Assembly: GCA_964556665.1 (NCBI GenBank)
Contig: CAZKXU010000050.1
Span: forward strand, 1-23,943
DNA from: CAZKXU01 sp964556665
GTDB taxonomy: Bacteria; Bdellovibrionota_C; UBA2361; CAZKXU01
DNA: 23,943 nt
Direction of reading: 5' to 3'
Program-made: the position numbers and the translations under genes
The notes under the pieces: model-generated
The model's database searches: none
What the model was told of the DNA's origin: nothing
What the model saw: only the letters and a program-made list of their open reading frames with translations
Part shown: positions 15,395 to 23,890 of the stretch, one piece after another
How positions within the stretch are numbered: the stretch's first letter is position 1
Layout of the letters: the number at the start of each line of letters is the position of its first letter

Positions 15395-17170
15395 TTATGA
15401 GCAGTGGAGGTCAGTCCTATCCCCCCGCTCCTCTTCAGATTGTTTATTTTTTAATTCTGTCAGCTTTTCCTCAAGTGCTTTGGTAGAGCGGATCTCCTCA
15501 TCAGTCAATCCAAGCTCTGCTATAAATTTTTCACGTTGGTACGGCTCAATCTGTAATGCTTGTAAGAGAGCCAGAATAATACTCTCCAAATAAAGTGGTG
15601 ATTTCACTAGTTTGACGCGGGATTTCATGAAAAATTCCAGATCGAACTGCTGCTCAAGGGCCATAAATCTTAGCTTTTTAAGTAGGTCGATTCGATGCTT
15701 TCTCCTGTTTCGAGATTCCAATGAGGCGGTTCCAGCAAGCTCCTGATCTTCCTGTGTGATCAGTAGTGAGAGCTGATCCTGTCCTCTATCCATAGCATGC
15801 TGCGCTGCAATCATCTCCCGCTCTATTTCATCTATGAGTTGTTTGAAGCGCTCGTCTTCCTGATCAATTCTTATGGAGACTGCAAATTTAGGGAAAAGCT
15901 CTTTCAGGGTTTCCTGCATGGTCAAGGCCGGATCTTTATTAATAAGCGTTACAGTACCTTCGTATGGGTCATTAATTAGCGCCCCTGCCTCTTTGGCTCC
16001 AGGAACGATAGTGCGCGGGTCGACTTTGCCGCGGATTTTTTTAGGGTCTATCCTGACTCCATCCCGATCCACAGCGGAGGCATTAGTAGGCGCGGTCTCT
16101 TCCTGTTTTTTACTGAATCCGGCAGCAGGAGTAGAACGATTACTAGGTGGCAAGTTCGGGGCTGCAGTATTCTCTGCTCTAGTACCATTTGTAGTAGCGC
16201 TTGGGTTTAGACGGCTTGCTCTCTCAGCTGGCGGTAACTCCTTTCGCTCAGAGATGCGGGCAGGTGAGAGGGTCTCTAGTTGTGAAGGTGTTGTTTGATT
16301 TAAATTATTTACTACTCTTTTTTCATTGCTTGCTAGTAAGGCAGGTGAAAATGTGGAGACAGAGCTCTCTCTGCTCATCATGGATCTTCCTAGCACAGCA
16401 ATGATAGCCTCAGAGCCTTCCTTTTTCTTAAGCCAATCAATGAACTCTGAGCCGCCGTTCGCAATATTTTTTACTGATTGGAGTTTATCCTGGGTCGTTC
16501 GACTCTCTGCCAGGTAAGCCCGCACGTGATTAATGGTTTGTTGCTCGATCTGGGCTTGCGTCATGATGCCCTGTCGTTGCAGCAGTGTGGCACGCTCCTC
16601 TTTAAGCAAAGTGCTGGTCAGGTTGGTACGTTCCGTATCCTTCTTATCTTGTTTCGGCGGAATGATTGAGGGATCACGCAGACGTGCATCTTTTAGAGGA
16701 TCACTTTGCGATAAAGCGGATTTAACAAGATCAATTGGTCGTGGTGGCTCAGGCAGTGATGTTGGTCTGGCAATCGATGTAGTAACCTGCTGTAAGGAGC
16801 GTGGATCGACCACGGGGGTATTCGGTGGGGCCGCATGCCTATCTCTAGTCATGTGTTCAGTTGATGACGAACGAAAGGGGGTCGCTCTTACAGGAGCTTC
16901 CTGCTCCTTTGTGATTTTTTTAACTACTGTGGGAGTGGATGTGGGTAGGCGATGATCGGGATCTAAATCTAGAAGATCTCGAGCTTTTTTATCAGCACTT
17001 TTTTCAGGAGACTTTTTTTCATCCTTGTCCAGCAGATGGGTATTCTCATCAGTGAGATCCAGATCCGTACGGTCCGCACCTGGATTGTTCAATCGATCTA
17101 AGGGTGAAGCGGTGATGGCGGAGGAACCGGGCCTGATGTCAGGGGTAGATTTTACAGTCGCATCGGCCAT
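15395..17170 (-). CDS. Unrecognised 591-residue protein, mostly disordered, with helical C-terminus
   Basis: I do not recognise a family. Residues 1-205 and 265-400 are rich in P, S, T, K, D and R with no hydrophobic core and look disordered. A short helical island lies at about 205-260 (MTQAQIEQQTINHVRAYL..EFIDWLKKKEGSEAIIAVLG). Residues 400-591 are strongly helical and charged (DERFKQLIDEIEREMIAAQHAM.., RRKHRIDLLKKLRFMALEQQ, a tail of charged coiled-coil character), suggesting a folded or coiled-coil binding domain. No signal peptide or membrane segment is visible, so a cytoplasmic scaffold is likely. The gene is isolated between inverted repeats R1 and R2, with no neighbour on its strand closer than 368 bases. 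The long open frame, absence of stops and compositional regularity argue for a real gene. Confidence 0.75.
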   Translation of the reverse strand: MADATVKSTPDIRPGSSAITASPLDRLNNPGADRTDLDLTDENTHLLDKDEKKSPEKSADKKARDLLDLDPDHRLPTSTPTVVKKITKEQEAPVRATPFRSSSTEHMTRDRHAAPPNTPVVDPRSLQQVTTSIARPTSLPEPPRPIDLVKSALSQSDPLKDARLRDPSIIPPKQDKKDTERTNLTSTLLKEERATLLQRQGIMTQAQIEQQTINHVRAYLAESRTTQDKLQSVKNIANGGSEFIDWLKKKEGSEAIIAVLGRSMMSRESSVSTFSPALLASNEKRVVNNLNQTTPSQLETLSPARISERKELPPAERASRLNPSATTNGTRAENTAAPNLPPSNRSTPAAGFSKKQEETAPTNASAVDRDGVRIDPKKIRGKVDPRTIVPGAKEAGALINDPYEGTVTLINKDPALTMQETLKELFPKFAVSIRIDQEDERFKQLIDEIEREMIAAQHAMDRGQDQLSLLITQEDQELAGTASLESRNRRKHRIDLLKKLRFMALEQQFDLEFFMKSRVKLVKSPLYLESIILALLQALQIEPYQREKFIAELGLTDEEIRSTKALEEKLTELKNKQSEEERGDRTDLHCS

Positions 17171-17271
17171 CTTCCATCTCTAAATACGTGTTTAAATGCA
17201 GTATAATGAGCTTATGAATTGTTATGGATAACTGATTAATTTTAGCACATGCGATTACTTAGTCAAATCAA

Positions 17272-17459
17272 CCTAGAAGGAGCAGTTCGAACTAAGAAAA
17301 GGCGAAAAATGCCCGAAAACACACAGCTTTATCAAGTTTGCGAATTCACCCGAAGGGTGAGCCTGCTGTCGAACTGTTTTCGGGCATTTTTCGGCCTAAA
17401 AAAGGGTTAGAACTGCTTTTTCTAGGTGAACTAAATCCGGCAACTGCCGAATTTAGGAT
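17272..17459 (+). repeat. Inverted-repeat element R2 (155-base hairpin unit plus 33-base flank)
   Basis: Plus-oriented copy of the R element, spanning 17272-17426, with outward homology to about 17459 through the AAATCCGGCA palindrome (here 17432-17455, slightly diverged). The perfect 18-base stem is 17303-17320 with 17376-17393. It sits between the stop of the phosphofructokinase gene and the start of the 591-residue gene, where it could stop read-through from the uspA-pfk operon. The remaining spacer 17171-17271 holds nothing recognisable beyond AT-rich upstream sequence. Confidence 0.9.
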
Positions 17460-17521
17460 CAAGGATTTAGCCTAAGCTATGTAATTACCTGATTCTAGTT
17501 AGTATGTTTTTGTAAAATAGA

Positions 17522-17541
17522 TAGTTCCAGGACAGAATCTA
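17522..17541 (-). repeat. 20-base 3'-end motif, copy D
   Basis: On the minus strand TAGATTCTGTCCTGGAACTA. Its first three bases are the TAG stop codon of the phosphofructokinase gene. It matches the family at 17 of 20 positions relative to copy A by my reading. No 90-base extension is recognisable. Confidence 0.55.
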
Positions 17542-18663
17542 CTTAATCATAAAGGCCTCAGCTGCTCGGTAGTAATCAGAGGAAAGATCCACAGATCTTG
17601 TCTTAATAACTCCATTTTTATCGAAAAGCTCTGCAAAGGGCAGGGGGTAAAAGCGATCATGATCTCTTACCACCAAGGCATCACTTATACCTGAACTAAT
17701 ATACTTAATAGCATAGAACCCAAGTAGACGGGTATATTCAATGTCAAAGGCTAAAGGGTCATGACATCTTAACTCATATCCGATGTTTTTCCCTGTGAAG
17801 GCAGGGGTTGTACTTAGATTTGCAGAGCCTCTAGCTAGATATGGCAGTAAAAGCTCCCCAAGTTCGATTGAAGAGAGTTTAATTCTACCTAGATCATCCT
17901 TAGGAACTTTACTAAGCTCAGGACAGTGCTGGTCTAGTTTGTGGATAATTCCCTCGGCTAGAATAATTACTCCGTAAGGTTTATTGCTAGCTAGGCGCTT
18001 TTCAACTGTTCTTAAAATCTGCTGTGTAAGGCTTTCTATACTAGTAGATTCTTTAAATTCCTCAGGAATCAAAGTTAATGTAGCTCCGGCGGCCACACCG
18101 ATTCCCAAGGCTAAATATCCGGCTCGTCGTCCCATTGTAGTGACTATAAAGAAACGTTTAGTAGTCTTTGCATCGACCATTAATGTTTCTACGATGGAGG
18201 TGCCAATCTCGCGTGCAGTTTCAAAGCCAAAGCTTGGAATAGTGCCAGGCAAAGGAAGATCGTTATCTATTGTTTTTGGCAGGTGCAGTACTTGAAGCGC
18301 TGTTATTTGTCGGCAGAGTGAATGAGTAATAAAGGCCGAGCCGTCTCCACCTATGACAATTAATTTAGTGATATGCTGCGACTCAAGATTACGCTTAAAT
18401 CTAGTTAGCCTTTTAGCGCTAGCCAGGGGATTAAAGCGGGATGTTCCCAAAATAGAGCCGCCGCTTGTATGAATCCGAGATACGTCCGTAGTTGTTAAAG
18501 GTTTAAAAGCCGATGCATCAGCCGCAGCTGCACCTTCAAATCCATCATTTATTCCTATAACTGTGAAGCCCTTACGCTCTGCTTCGATTACACAGGAGGC
18601 GATCGCGCAGTTGATACCTGGGGCCGGTCCACCGCTAATAATTATTCCAATTCTTTCAGACAT
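17539..18663 (-). CDS. 6-phosphofructokinase (ATP-type active site with PPi-type lysine)
   Basis: 374 residues, the length of group III or longer PFKs. Motifs are G11-G-P-A-P-G, TSGGSILGTSR (67-76), G105-G-D-G-S109, P129-K-T-I-D133-N-D, and M177-G-R-R-A-G-Y. D133 is the catalytic base. GGDGS, not GGDDS, points to ATP as phosphoryl donor, whereas K130 (PKTIDND instead of PGTIDND) is the residue of PPi-dependent enzymes. The combination is known from ATP-using group-X enzymes such as the trypanosomal one, so ATP is the better guess. It would commit fructose-6-phosphate to glycolysis in the cytoplasm. It lies 34 bases after uspA and is probably co-transcribed. No ribosome site is obvious before the ATG. 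Confidence 0.92.
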   Translation of the reverse strand: MSERIGIIISGGPAPGINCAIASCVIEAERKGFTVIGINDGFEGAAAADASAFKPLTTTDVSRIHTSGGSILGTSRFNPLASAKRLTRFKRNLESQHITKLIVIGGDGSAFITHSLCRQITALQVLHLPKTIDNDLPLPGTIPSFGFETAREIGTSIVETLMVDAKTTKRFFIVTTMGRRAGYLALGIGVAAGATLTLIPEEFKESTSIESLTQQILRTVEKRLASNKPYGVIILAEGIIHKLDQHCPELSKVPKDDLGRIKLSSIELGELLLPYLARGSANLSTTPAFTGKNIGYELRCHDPLAFDIEYTRLLGFYAIKYISSGISDALVVRDHDRFYPLPFAELFDKNGVIKTRSVDLSSDYYRAAEAFMIK

Positions 18664-18697
18664 ACGAAATTATATGCGCATACAAGAGATCATAAGC

Positions 18698-19153
18698 CTA
18701 TTTATGTGTAGGCACTACTAGTACCGGGCACGTAGCAATCTTTAATATGCTTTCAACAGTACTACCTAAGAAGAGGTGGCCAAGTGCACCTTTGCCTTGG
18801 GAAGATGCCACAATTAGGTTGCAGCCTGATTTTGCAGCATAGTCGCAGATCTCTTCGGCAGGATTTTTTGAGGATGAAATTACCTGAGGAATAACTTTCT
18901 GACCATGAAAATATTTTCCTATTAAATCTCTCAACTTTTTCTCAGCAGCGGAGATCATCTCTGTTCGATACTGATTAATCTTATCTGGTTCTGGTAGATA
19001 TTGGTAAAAAGAGATAGGAACCTCCCAGTCTGATATCACGGTCAGTAGGGTTACCTTTGTTCCTTCCATTTTTGCTTGATAGGCAGCCCACTCAAAAGCC
19101 TTGATTGATGGTCCTGAAAAATCGGTTGTTACAACAATATTGTCGAAATGCAT
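18698..19153 (-). CDS. Universal stress protein, UspA family
   Basis: 151 residues, one Usp domain. It opens with a strand IVVTTDFS (D11) and has the C-terminal nucleotide loop SSQG120-(9)-G130-S131-T followed by TCPVLVVP. In ATP-binding Usps the loop is G-x2-G-x9-G-S/T; here the first glycine is S117, so ATP binding is plausible but not assured. A strong AAGGAGG ribosome site precedes the ATG. Promoter elements lie just upstream (19186-19214). It is the first gene of a likely uspA-pfk operon and is divergent from a CBS-domain gene, an arrangement that suggests joint response to stress or energy state. Confidence 0.93.
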   Translation of the reverse strand: MHFDNIVVTTDFSGPSIKAFEWAAYQAKMEGTKVTLLTVISDWEVPISFYQYLPEPDKINQYRTEMISAAEKKLRDLIGKYFHGQKVIPQVISSSKNPAEEICDYAAKSGCNLIVASSQGKGALGHLFLGSTVESILKIATCPVLVVPTHK

Positions 19154-19185
19154 ATTTGCCTCCTTGCTAACTGGTTTATTTCATA

Positions 19186-19214
19186 ATTATAAGCATTGAA
19201 ATCGCATATTTCCA
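19186..19214 (-). promoter_or_regulatory. Sigma-70-type promoter of uspA-pfk
   Basis: On the minus strand TGGAAA (19214-19209), 17-base spacer, TATAAT (19191-19186). The -10 is perfect and the -35 matches four of six. Transcription would start about 26 bases before the uspA ATG, leaving a short leader that contains the ribosome site. Confidence 0.6.
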
Positions 19215-19377
19215 GAGTTAATTAAGGATATCTATACCTGAACGATCTTTACTAACTCACCCTGATAGCTCACAAGCTATTCTATAGTGCATTACTCAAC
19301 AACTATAATGTGTTTGACTGGAATCGTACGGATGGGTTGTGTTAAACTGATTACAATATTTTTTTTGGTGAATAAAT

Positions 19378-19761
19378 ATGAATAAAAATACAGCTATTAA
19401 AGATGTTATGACTGAGCAACCACACTCTGTCGGTCTAGATCAGGGGATAAAAGTTGCACGTGATATGCTAAATAAATACGGCATTCGGCATCTACCTGTT
19501 CAGCAGGGTGGGAGACTTGTAGGTATAGTTTCAGAGCGTGATATCAATCTTTGTTTAGGCATCAAGGAAAATTTGGATATGTCTGATATCTATACGCCAG
19601 AACCGTATATGGTTGAGTCAACAGCAAGATTAGCAGAAGTAGCCTCTAAGATGGCCGCCGATAGAATTGGATGTGCGTTAATCGTTGAGAAGGGGAAGCT
19701 TGTAGGAATTTATACAGCTACCGATGCCTGTCGTGATATTGCAATGATGTTGTCAGAGTAG
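19378..19761 (+). CDS. Tandem CBS-domain protein
   Basis: 127 residues forming one Bateman module. The first CBS motif is IKDVMTEQPHSVGLDQGIKVARDMLNKYGIRHLPV..LVGIVSERDI and the second runs from MSDIYTPEPYMVESTARLAEVA to LVGIYTATDACRDI. Such stand-alone modules bind adenosine nucleotides or S-adenosylmethionine and regulate partner proteins; no catalytic domain is attached. The ATG is preceded by GGTGA seven bases upstream. It is divergent from uspA over 224 bases, in which a good promoter was seen only for uspA; a lone TTGACT at 19314-19319 on the plus strand has no well-placed -10. Confidence 0.93.
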   Translation: MNKNTAIKDVMTEQPHSVGLDQGIKVARDMLNKYGIRHLPVQQGGRLVGIVSERDINLCLGIKENLDMSDIYTPEPYMVESTARLAEVASKMAADRIGCALIVEKGKLVGIYTATDACRDIAMMLSE

Positions 19762-19786
19762 GCTTATCTAAGCAGTTACATGAGCA

Positions 19787-22700
19787 CTACGGTATCGGAC
19801 TAAATAGATTCTCCAGATCCTCTTTTGAGAGTTTAAGAGTTGATAGTCCATTTTCGTTAATTAGTGCATCAACGATCTTTGCTTTGCGTGCTTTGAGAGC
19901 CATGATTTTCTGTTCAATCGAATTTTCAGTAACTAAACGGTAGACATTTACCGTTTTGCTCTGGCCGATTCTATGTGCTCGATCCACAGCTTGACTCTCG
20001 ACCGCAGGGTTCCACCACGGATCATAAATTACAACTGTGTCAGCAGCGGTTAGATTTAAACCGGTACCGCCGGCCTTTAACGATATTAGGAATAGGCGTA
20101 CCGTCGGATCATTGTTGAATTGATCAATTAAGCTCTGTCGATCGCGGGTCGTTCCGTCCAGGTAAAGATGATTTACCTTCTCCTCCTCTAGCCAGCGTCT
20201 AATAATTGACAACATCTCACGAAACTGTCCAAACAGTAGTATTTTTTTGCCGCCATCAATTGCTTCTGTAACCAACTCCTTTAAGGCATTGAATTTGCCT
20301 GACTCAAAGTCTGGTACACCTTTCAAGGCATCGATTGAATTTGGATGGTTACATACCTGACGGAGACGTAGCAGCGCTGCTAGGATCGATACACTTGCGC
20401 CACCGACCCCTTTTTTCTTAATCGCGTCAAATACGCGTGGCCGTACCTCAGCCAATATCTCACTGTATAATTTCGCCTGAGATGGAGCCATGTCGACATA
20501 TAGTGTAGATTCAATCTTAGGTGGAAGATCTTTCTCCACCTGATCTTTTGTGCGGCGTAAAATAAAAGGTTTAGTTTTAATATTTAAAATCTTAGTAATC
20601 GAGACTCCTGGTCCACCTTCTAGAATAGGGCGCTCGATCTGGGTCCTAAAAAAATCATATGTCCCAAGGTAGCCAGGCATCAGAAAATCCATAATAGACC
20701 AGAGCTCAAGCGGCCGGTTCTCGGTCGGAGTTCCTGTAAGAGCAAGACGATTGCGAGCTTTCAAAGCCTTGGCAGCCTTGGTAGTTGCAGCCTGAGGATT
20801 TTTTATGTTTTGTGCCTCATCCATTATTAGATAGCTAAATTCCTCGCGTTGTAGCTCCATGCGATCAAGACGCAAAAGGGCATACGAGGTAATGCAAAGA
20901 TCTGAATCTTTGATCTTAGGAAATAGCTCCTTTCGGCCAAGTCCATGTAGCAACAAGACATTTAGGTTTGGCGTAAAACGCTGAGCTTCGTTCTCCCAGT
21001 TGCGGATTACTGAGGTTGGCGCAACCACTAAGGCCGGCTTCTTTAAGCGCTTATTGTTATCTTTTGATTCCTTTAGATACTGAAGTAGGGCCAACGCTTG
21101 TACCGTTTTTCCGAGACCCATCTCGTCTGCCAGAATCCCGCCAAACTCAAATTCATTTAGAAAATCCATCCAGCCTAAGCCCTCTTCCTGGTAGCTGCGC
21201 AGCTTGCCGCCAAAGGTCTTAGTCGGCTTTATAGGATCAACATGTGTAAAATCACCAAGCTTGTTAGAGAGAGCTTTAAGCTTGCGGTCAATAGTTACCT
21301 GAAAATTCTCATCGTCTATACGTGAGAAACTGACTGCCTGTGCCGGACTAAGTCTTGTTTTAATACTGTTACTCAACTTGAAGTTGGCATCCAACATTCC
21401 TAAGGTGGTTTTCAGAGTGCCGGCTGAGCCTCCCGGAAGACGAGCGTAAGAGCCGCTGTCGAGTCTGATCCAGCGCACTGTATCGGAGTCAATATTTTTA
21501 AAGATCGTGCTAATCGGCACATTGGAGTTGTTCTGAACGAGTGAGACATGACAGTCAAACCAGTCAATTGGCCCTTCGAAATCACCCTCTGTTTGTTTGC
21601 TAATCGAGACATTAATACTCAGATCAGCAAATCGTACCGACTTTCGTAGCTTATCTAAGCCCTCTACTGACCAGACATCAGGGAATGCCTTGCTGCCTTT
21701 ATGCAGAAGATCTAAAGCGTCGTCTCCAGTTATTACGAAGCGGCGTCTCTGTGTTTCGGTCTTAAAGCCCAATGATTTTAGATAATCGATATACTCCCGC
21801 TCCTTATCTCGATCCGGAAGATATACAATATTTTTACTCTCAGGCGGGGATGGATAATCAAACTCTAATGAAGCCGTAAGTTCAAAGGCTGAATTAGAAC
21901 TAAAATGGTCCGGTTTATTCTCCCTTTTTTCTAGCTCTAAAGTAGGCTTAGGAATCTTGATCTCTGTTTCAGGCTGCAGCTCAGGATTTAGAACCTTAAT
22001 ATGGGTAGGATCAATCAGTTCAGCATTAAGAGCCTCTAATATCGGACCTATCTGTGATCGTGTCAGTGTAACTGTTGATGAATAGGGAAAGATCGTAGCT
22101 ATACGAGCAGCCGTTGGAGTTATCTTAAAAATGGTGCCATTAATGCAGGTCCAATAAGGGCCTGTGCCGATAAGATCAGTATCCTTTTCGACTTCCAAAC
22201 CATCGGCTCCTAACCAGTTCATGGAGAGCTCAGCTCCAGAGCTAAGCCAGTTTATGATTAAACTTCCATCGAGCATGGAGCTGGCGAAGTGCAGCGGTTT
22301 TTTATTAGCTAGCGAGATTATTTTTTTGTACTCCTGAGCTAAGCCGAGCACTGTGCTGATACTGTTACTAGAGCTTACATACCATATTTTTTTCTGTTCA
22401 TCCCAAGACCCGTGTTCATCTAGAATATCATAAAGTATATTGTCGAGCGCGCGTGCGCTCAGGCGGCGGTAGTTATCAAACAATGATGGACCTTGTATCT
22501 CGTCATCGAATAGAATCTGTACTCCAAGCCGATCACTGCTAGTATCAAGTAATATAGCTATCTCAGGTGTGTAATTTAAAGCAGTCATTGCGCGGGATTC
22601 AACCTTACTAATCTCACCGATAACCGCAGCAATCTCCTGCGGTGATTTCATGTTCATGCGGTATGTGGATTCAGAATCAGCGAATCCGGCATGTGTATCG

Positions 22701-23011
22701 AAAAAACCTAGATCTGAGGCTCGCCATAGTAGTGCTACTGCATGAGCGCACCACTGCTCAGCCATTTCATCATGGCTCACACAGCTACAGTGTGCATCCA
22801 ACTCCTGACCGGAGAGCATCTCAAAGCTAACACTATGAATAGTATCCTCGTCCTGCTTAACAGCACCAAGTATCTTATTTCCGGACTGGTAACATTCCGT
22901 TACATGACCATCACTAGATAACTTAAGCCCTGTATCGACGACCGAGAATGGGGCGTGGCGTTTGATGTAGGTAAAAATGCGCTCTTTTAACTCTGAATGT
23001 GTATGGGACAT
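19787..23011 (-). CDS. SWIM zinc-finger/SNF2-family DNA-dependent ATPase (bacterial Swi2/Snf2 helicase)
   Basis: 1074 residues. A SWIM zinc finger lies at the N-terminus (C75-S-C77 ... C88-A-H90). A long region (100-590) with alternating strands corresponds to the poorly conserved bacterial SNF2-associated part. The ATPase core follows: motif I DEMGLGKT (629-636, K635), motif II D731-E-A-Q734, motif III LTGTPTENR, and C-terminal-lobe motifs ILLFGQFREML, SLKAGGTGLNLTAADTVVIYDPWWNP and QAVDRAHRIGQ. The length and domain order fit complete bacterial SNF2 proteins. These translocate on double-stranded DNA and displace proteins, often RNA polymerase (RapA-like) or repair factors; the exact role here is unknown. 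It is convergent with the CBS gene and divergent from a candidate structured RNA starting about 175 bases upstream. Confidence 0.94.
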   Translation of the reverse strand: MSHTHSELKERIFTYIKRHAPFSVVDTGLKLSSDGHVTECYQSGNKILGAVKQDEDTIHSVSFEMLSGQELDAHCSCVSHDEMAEQWCAHAVALLWRASDLGFFDTHAGFADSESTYRMNMKSPQEIAAVIGEISKVESRAMTALNYTPEIAILLDTSSDRLGVQILFDDEIQGPSLFDNYRRLSARALDNILYDILDEHGSWDEQKKIWYVSSSNSISTVLGLAQEYKKIISLANKKPLHFASSMLDGSLIINWLSSGAELSMNWLGADGLEVEKDTDLIGTGPYWTCINGTIFKITPTAARIATIFPYSSTVTLTRSQIGPILEALNAELIDPTHIKVLNPELQPETEIKIPKPTLELEKRENKPDHFSSNSAFELTASLEFDYPSPPESKNIVYLPDRDKEREYIDYLKSLGFKTETQRRRFVITGDDALDLLHKGSKAFPDVWSVEGLDKLRKSVRFADLSINVSISKQTEGDFEGPIDWFDCHVSLVQNNSNVPISTIFKNIDSDTVRWIRLDSGSYARLPGGSAGTLKTTLGMLDANFKLSNSIKTRLSPAQAVSFSRIDDENFQVTIDRKLKALSNKLGDFTHVDPIKPTKTFGGKLRSYQEEGLGWMDFLNEFEFGGILADEMGLGKTVQALALLQYLKESKDNNKRLKKPALVVAPTSVIRNWENEAQRFTPNLNVLLLHGLGRKELFPKIKDSDLCITSYALLRLDRMELQREEFSYLIMDEAQNIKNPQAATTKAAKALKARNRLALTGTPTENRPLELWSIMDFLMPGYLGTYDFFRTQIERPILEGGPGVSITKILNIKTKPFILRRTKDQVEKDLPPKIESTLYVDMAPSQAKLYSEILAEVRPRVFDAIKKKGVGGASVSILAALLRLRQVCNHPNSIDALKGVPDFESGKFNALKELVTEAIDGGKKILLFGQFREMLSIIRRWLEEEKVNHLYLDGTTRDRQSLIDQFNNDPTVRLFLISLKAGGTGLNLTAADTVVIYDPWWNPAVESQAVDRAHRIGQSKTVNVYRLVTENSIEQKIMALKARKAKIVDALINENGLSTLKLSKEDLENLFSPIP

Positions 23012-23150
23012 AAATAAGAATCGCCGGTCTATATATGATGCTTTAAAAAGGTATTCCTACTCACTAAATTAAGTGAATGAGGAACACTCAATAGTAATAT
23101 TACCCTGCTGTTTGGCGCAAGTAATTGGATAAATAAGTTTTGCCGTGGAC

Positions 23151-23178
23151 TTGACTAAGAGTTGTAAAACCGTACAAT
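23151..23178 (+). promoter_or_regulatory. Strong sigma-70-type promoter for the structured RNA
   Basis: TTGACT (23151-23156) and TACAAT (23173-23178) with a 16-base spacer, each matching consensus at five of six positions. Start of transcription would fall near 23185, exactly where the first long-range helix of the candidate RNA begins. No credible protein gene follows in the plus direction. Confidence 0.7.
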
Positions 23179-23184
23179 AAGAGT

Positions 23185-23745
23185 CTGTTGTCCTACTCTT
23201 TTCTTTCTGTTTCTCACGGTCAGAAGTAGTCTCATAAATGGCTTTTAGCCAGTTATGAGACTGTAGTTAGGGAACAGAAGGTTTTTTTATTGATTTTTCT
23301 GGTTCCTGTTTCGATTGGTAGTAGGGTAACAGGGTGAATGAAGTGAAAGAGGTGTAGAGGGATTGTTTATTTGGTGCGGTCAAATAAATAATCCCTCTAC
23401 TGTTGAAGACTTAGGGTCGCAAGTCTTCTGTACAGGGTCTCCTACCTTCTTCCCCGCTCATCAACCCCCCCCCCTTGTCCGAAGTTGGCTGAGAGCGACC
23501 CCTCCCCAACAAATGCGACGGCGCGTGCCCCAAGACGTGTCGTCGTGTTTTAAAAATCCACCGTGCTGGGAAACCAGACACGGATGATCGAGAGAGGCCT
23601 GATTCAACTGGGTTTCGCACCATCCAGTAATGCATCAGGGCTTAGCGGTTGGGCCTCCCCCTGGGGTAGTAAGGCGCAAGCTTTGCTATCCCAGGGGTCT
23701 TACCGCTCGCAAGCAGGCGATGGTTTCAGATTCCCTGCTACAGTC
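23185..23745 (+). ncRNA. Candidate large structured non-coding RNA (about 560 nt)
   Basis: No plausible reading frame, but a nearly continuous run of helices. P1: 23185-23196 with 23321-23332 (12 pairs, two G-U), enclosing 23228-23242/23248-23262 and 23271-23279/23297-23306. P2: 23354-23373/23381-23400 (20 pairs, one G-U). P3: 23405-23412/23421-23428. P4: 23516-23526/23535-23545 (11 pairs, two G-U). P5: 23561-23569/23574-23583 with GAAA tetraloop and bulged A578. P6: 23598-23603/23634-23639 with 23607-23611/23624-23628 inside. P7: 23640-23649/23702-23714. P8: 23658-23675/23680-23697 (18 pairs, three G-U, GCAA tetraloop). The G-U pairs all favour the plus strand, as does the promoter. It is also G+C-richer than its surroundings, with a run of ten C near 23465-23474. 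I found no RNase P, tmRNA, SRP or 6S signature. The 3' end is uncertain; 23746-23890 holds a small GCTGG/CCAGC hairpin but no clear terminator. Confidence 0.7.
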
Positions 23746-23890
23746 TAAACTCATATATTTGAAATACTTTCAGAACTTATTCGACGCATTAATCCATCGC
23801 TCGGTATATGCGCTAGCGTGCATCCCTCACGGCCTCGCTGGACTACAGCCCAGCTTCGCCCGTATTTACAAAAAATCCTCGTCCTTTCAA

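Noticed and set aside
15873..16955. Plus-strand frames opposite the 591-residue gene, considered as the real gene instead
   Set aside because: The minus frame is continuous for 591 codons, while the plus frames are short, overlapping and serine/leucine/valine-rich as expected of antisense to a charged protein.
15032..17459. Integron cassette with attC sites
   Set aside because: The two flanking repeats are inverted rather than direct, and no paired GTTRRRY/RYYYAAC core sites were found.
15032..17459. Insertion sequence encoding a transposase
   Set aside because: The enclosed protein has no DDE, HUH, serine-recombinase or tyrosine-recombinase motif and is largely disordered.
19314..19357. 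Promoter for the CBS-domain gene (TTGACT with TTAAAC or TACAAT)
   Set aside because: Spacers of 22 and more bases are too long for a sigma-70 promoter.
23185..23745. RNase P RNA, tmRNA, SRP RNA, 6S RNA or a group II intron
   Set aside because: No GAGGAAAGTCC/ACAGAA pair of RNase P, no tRNA-like ends or tag frame of tmRNA, no SRP GGAAG/GCA tetraloop helix. The GAAA-capped stem lacks the AGC triad and two-base bulge of intron domain V.
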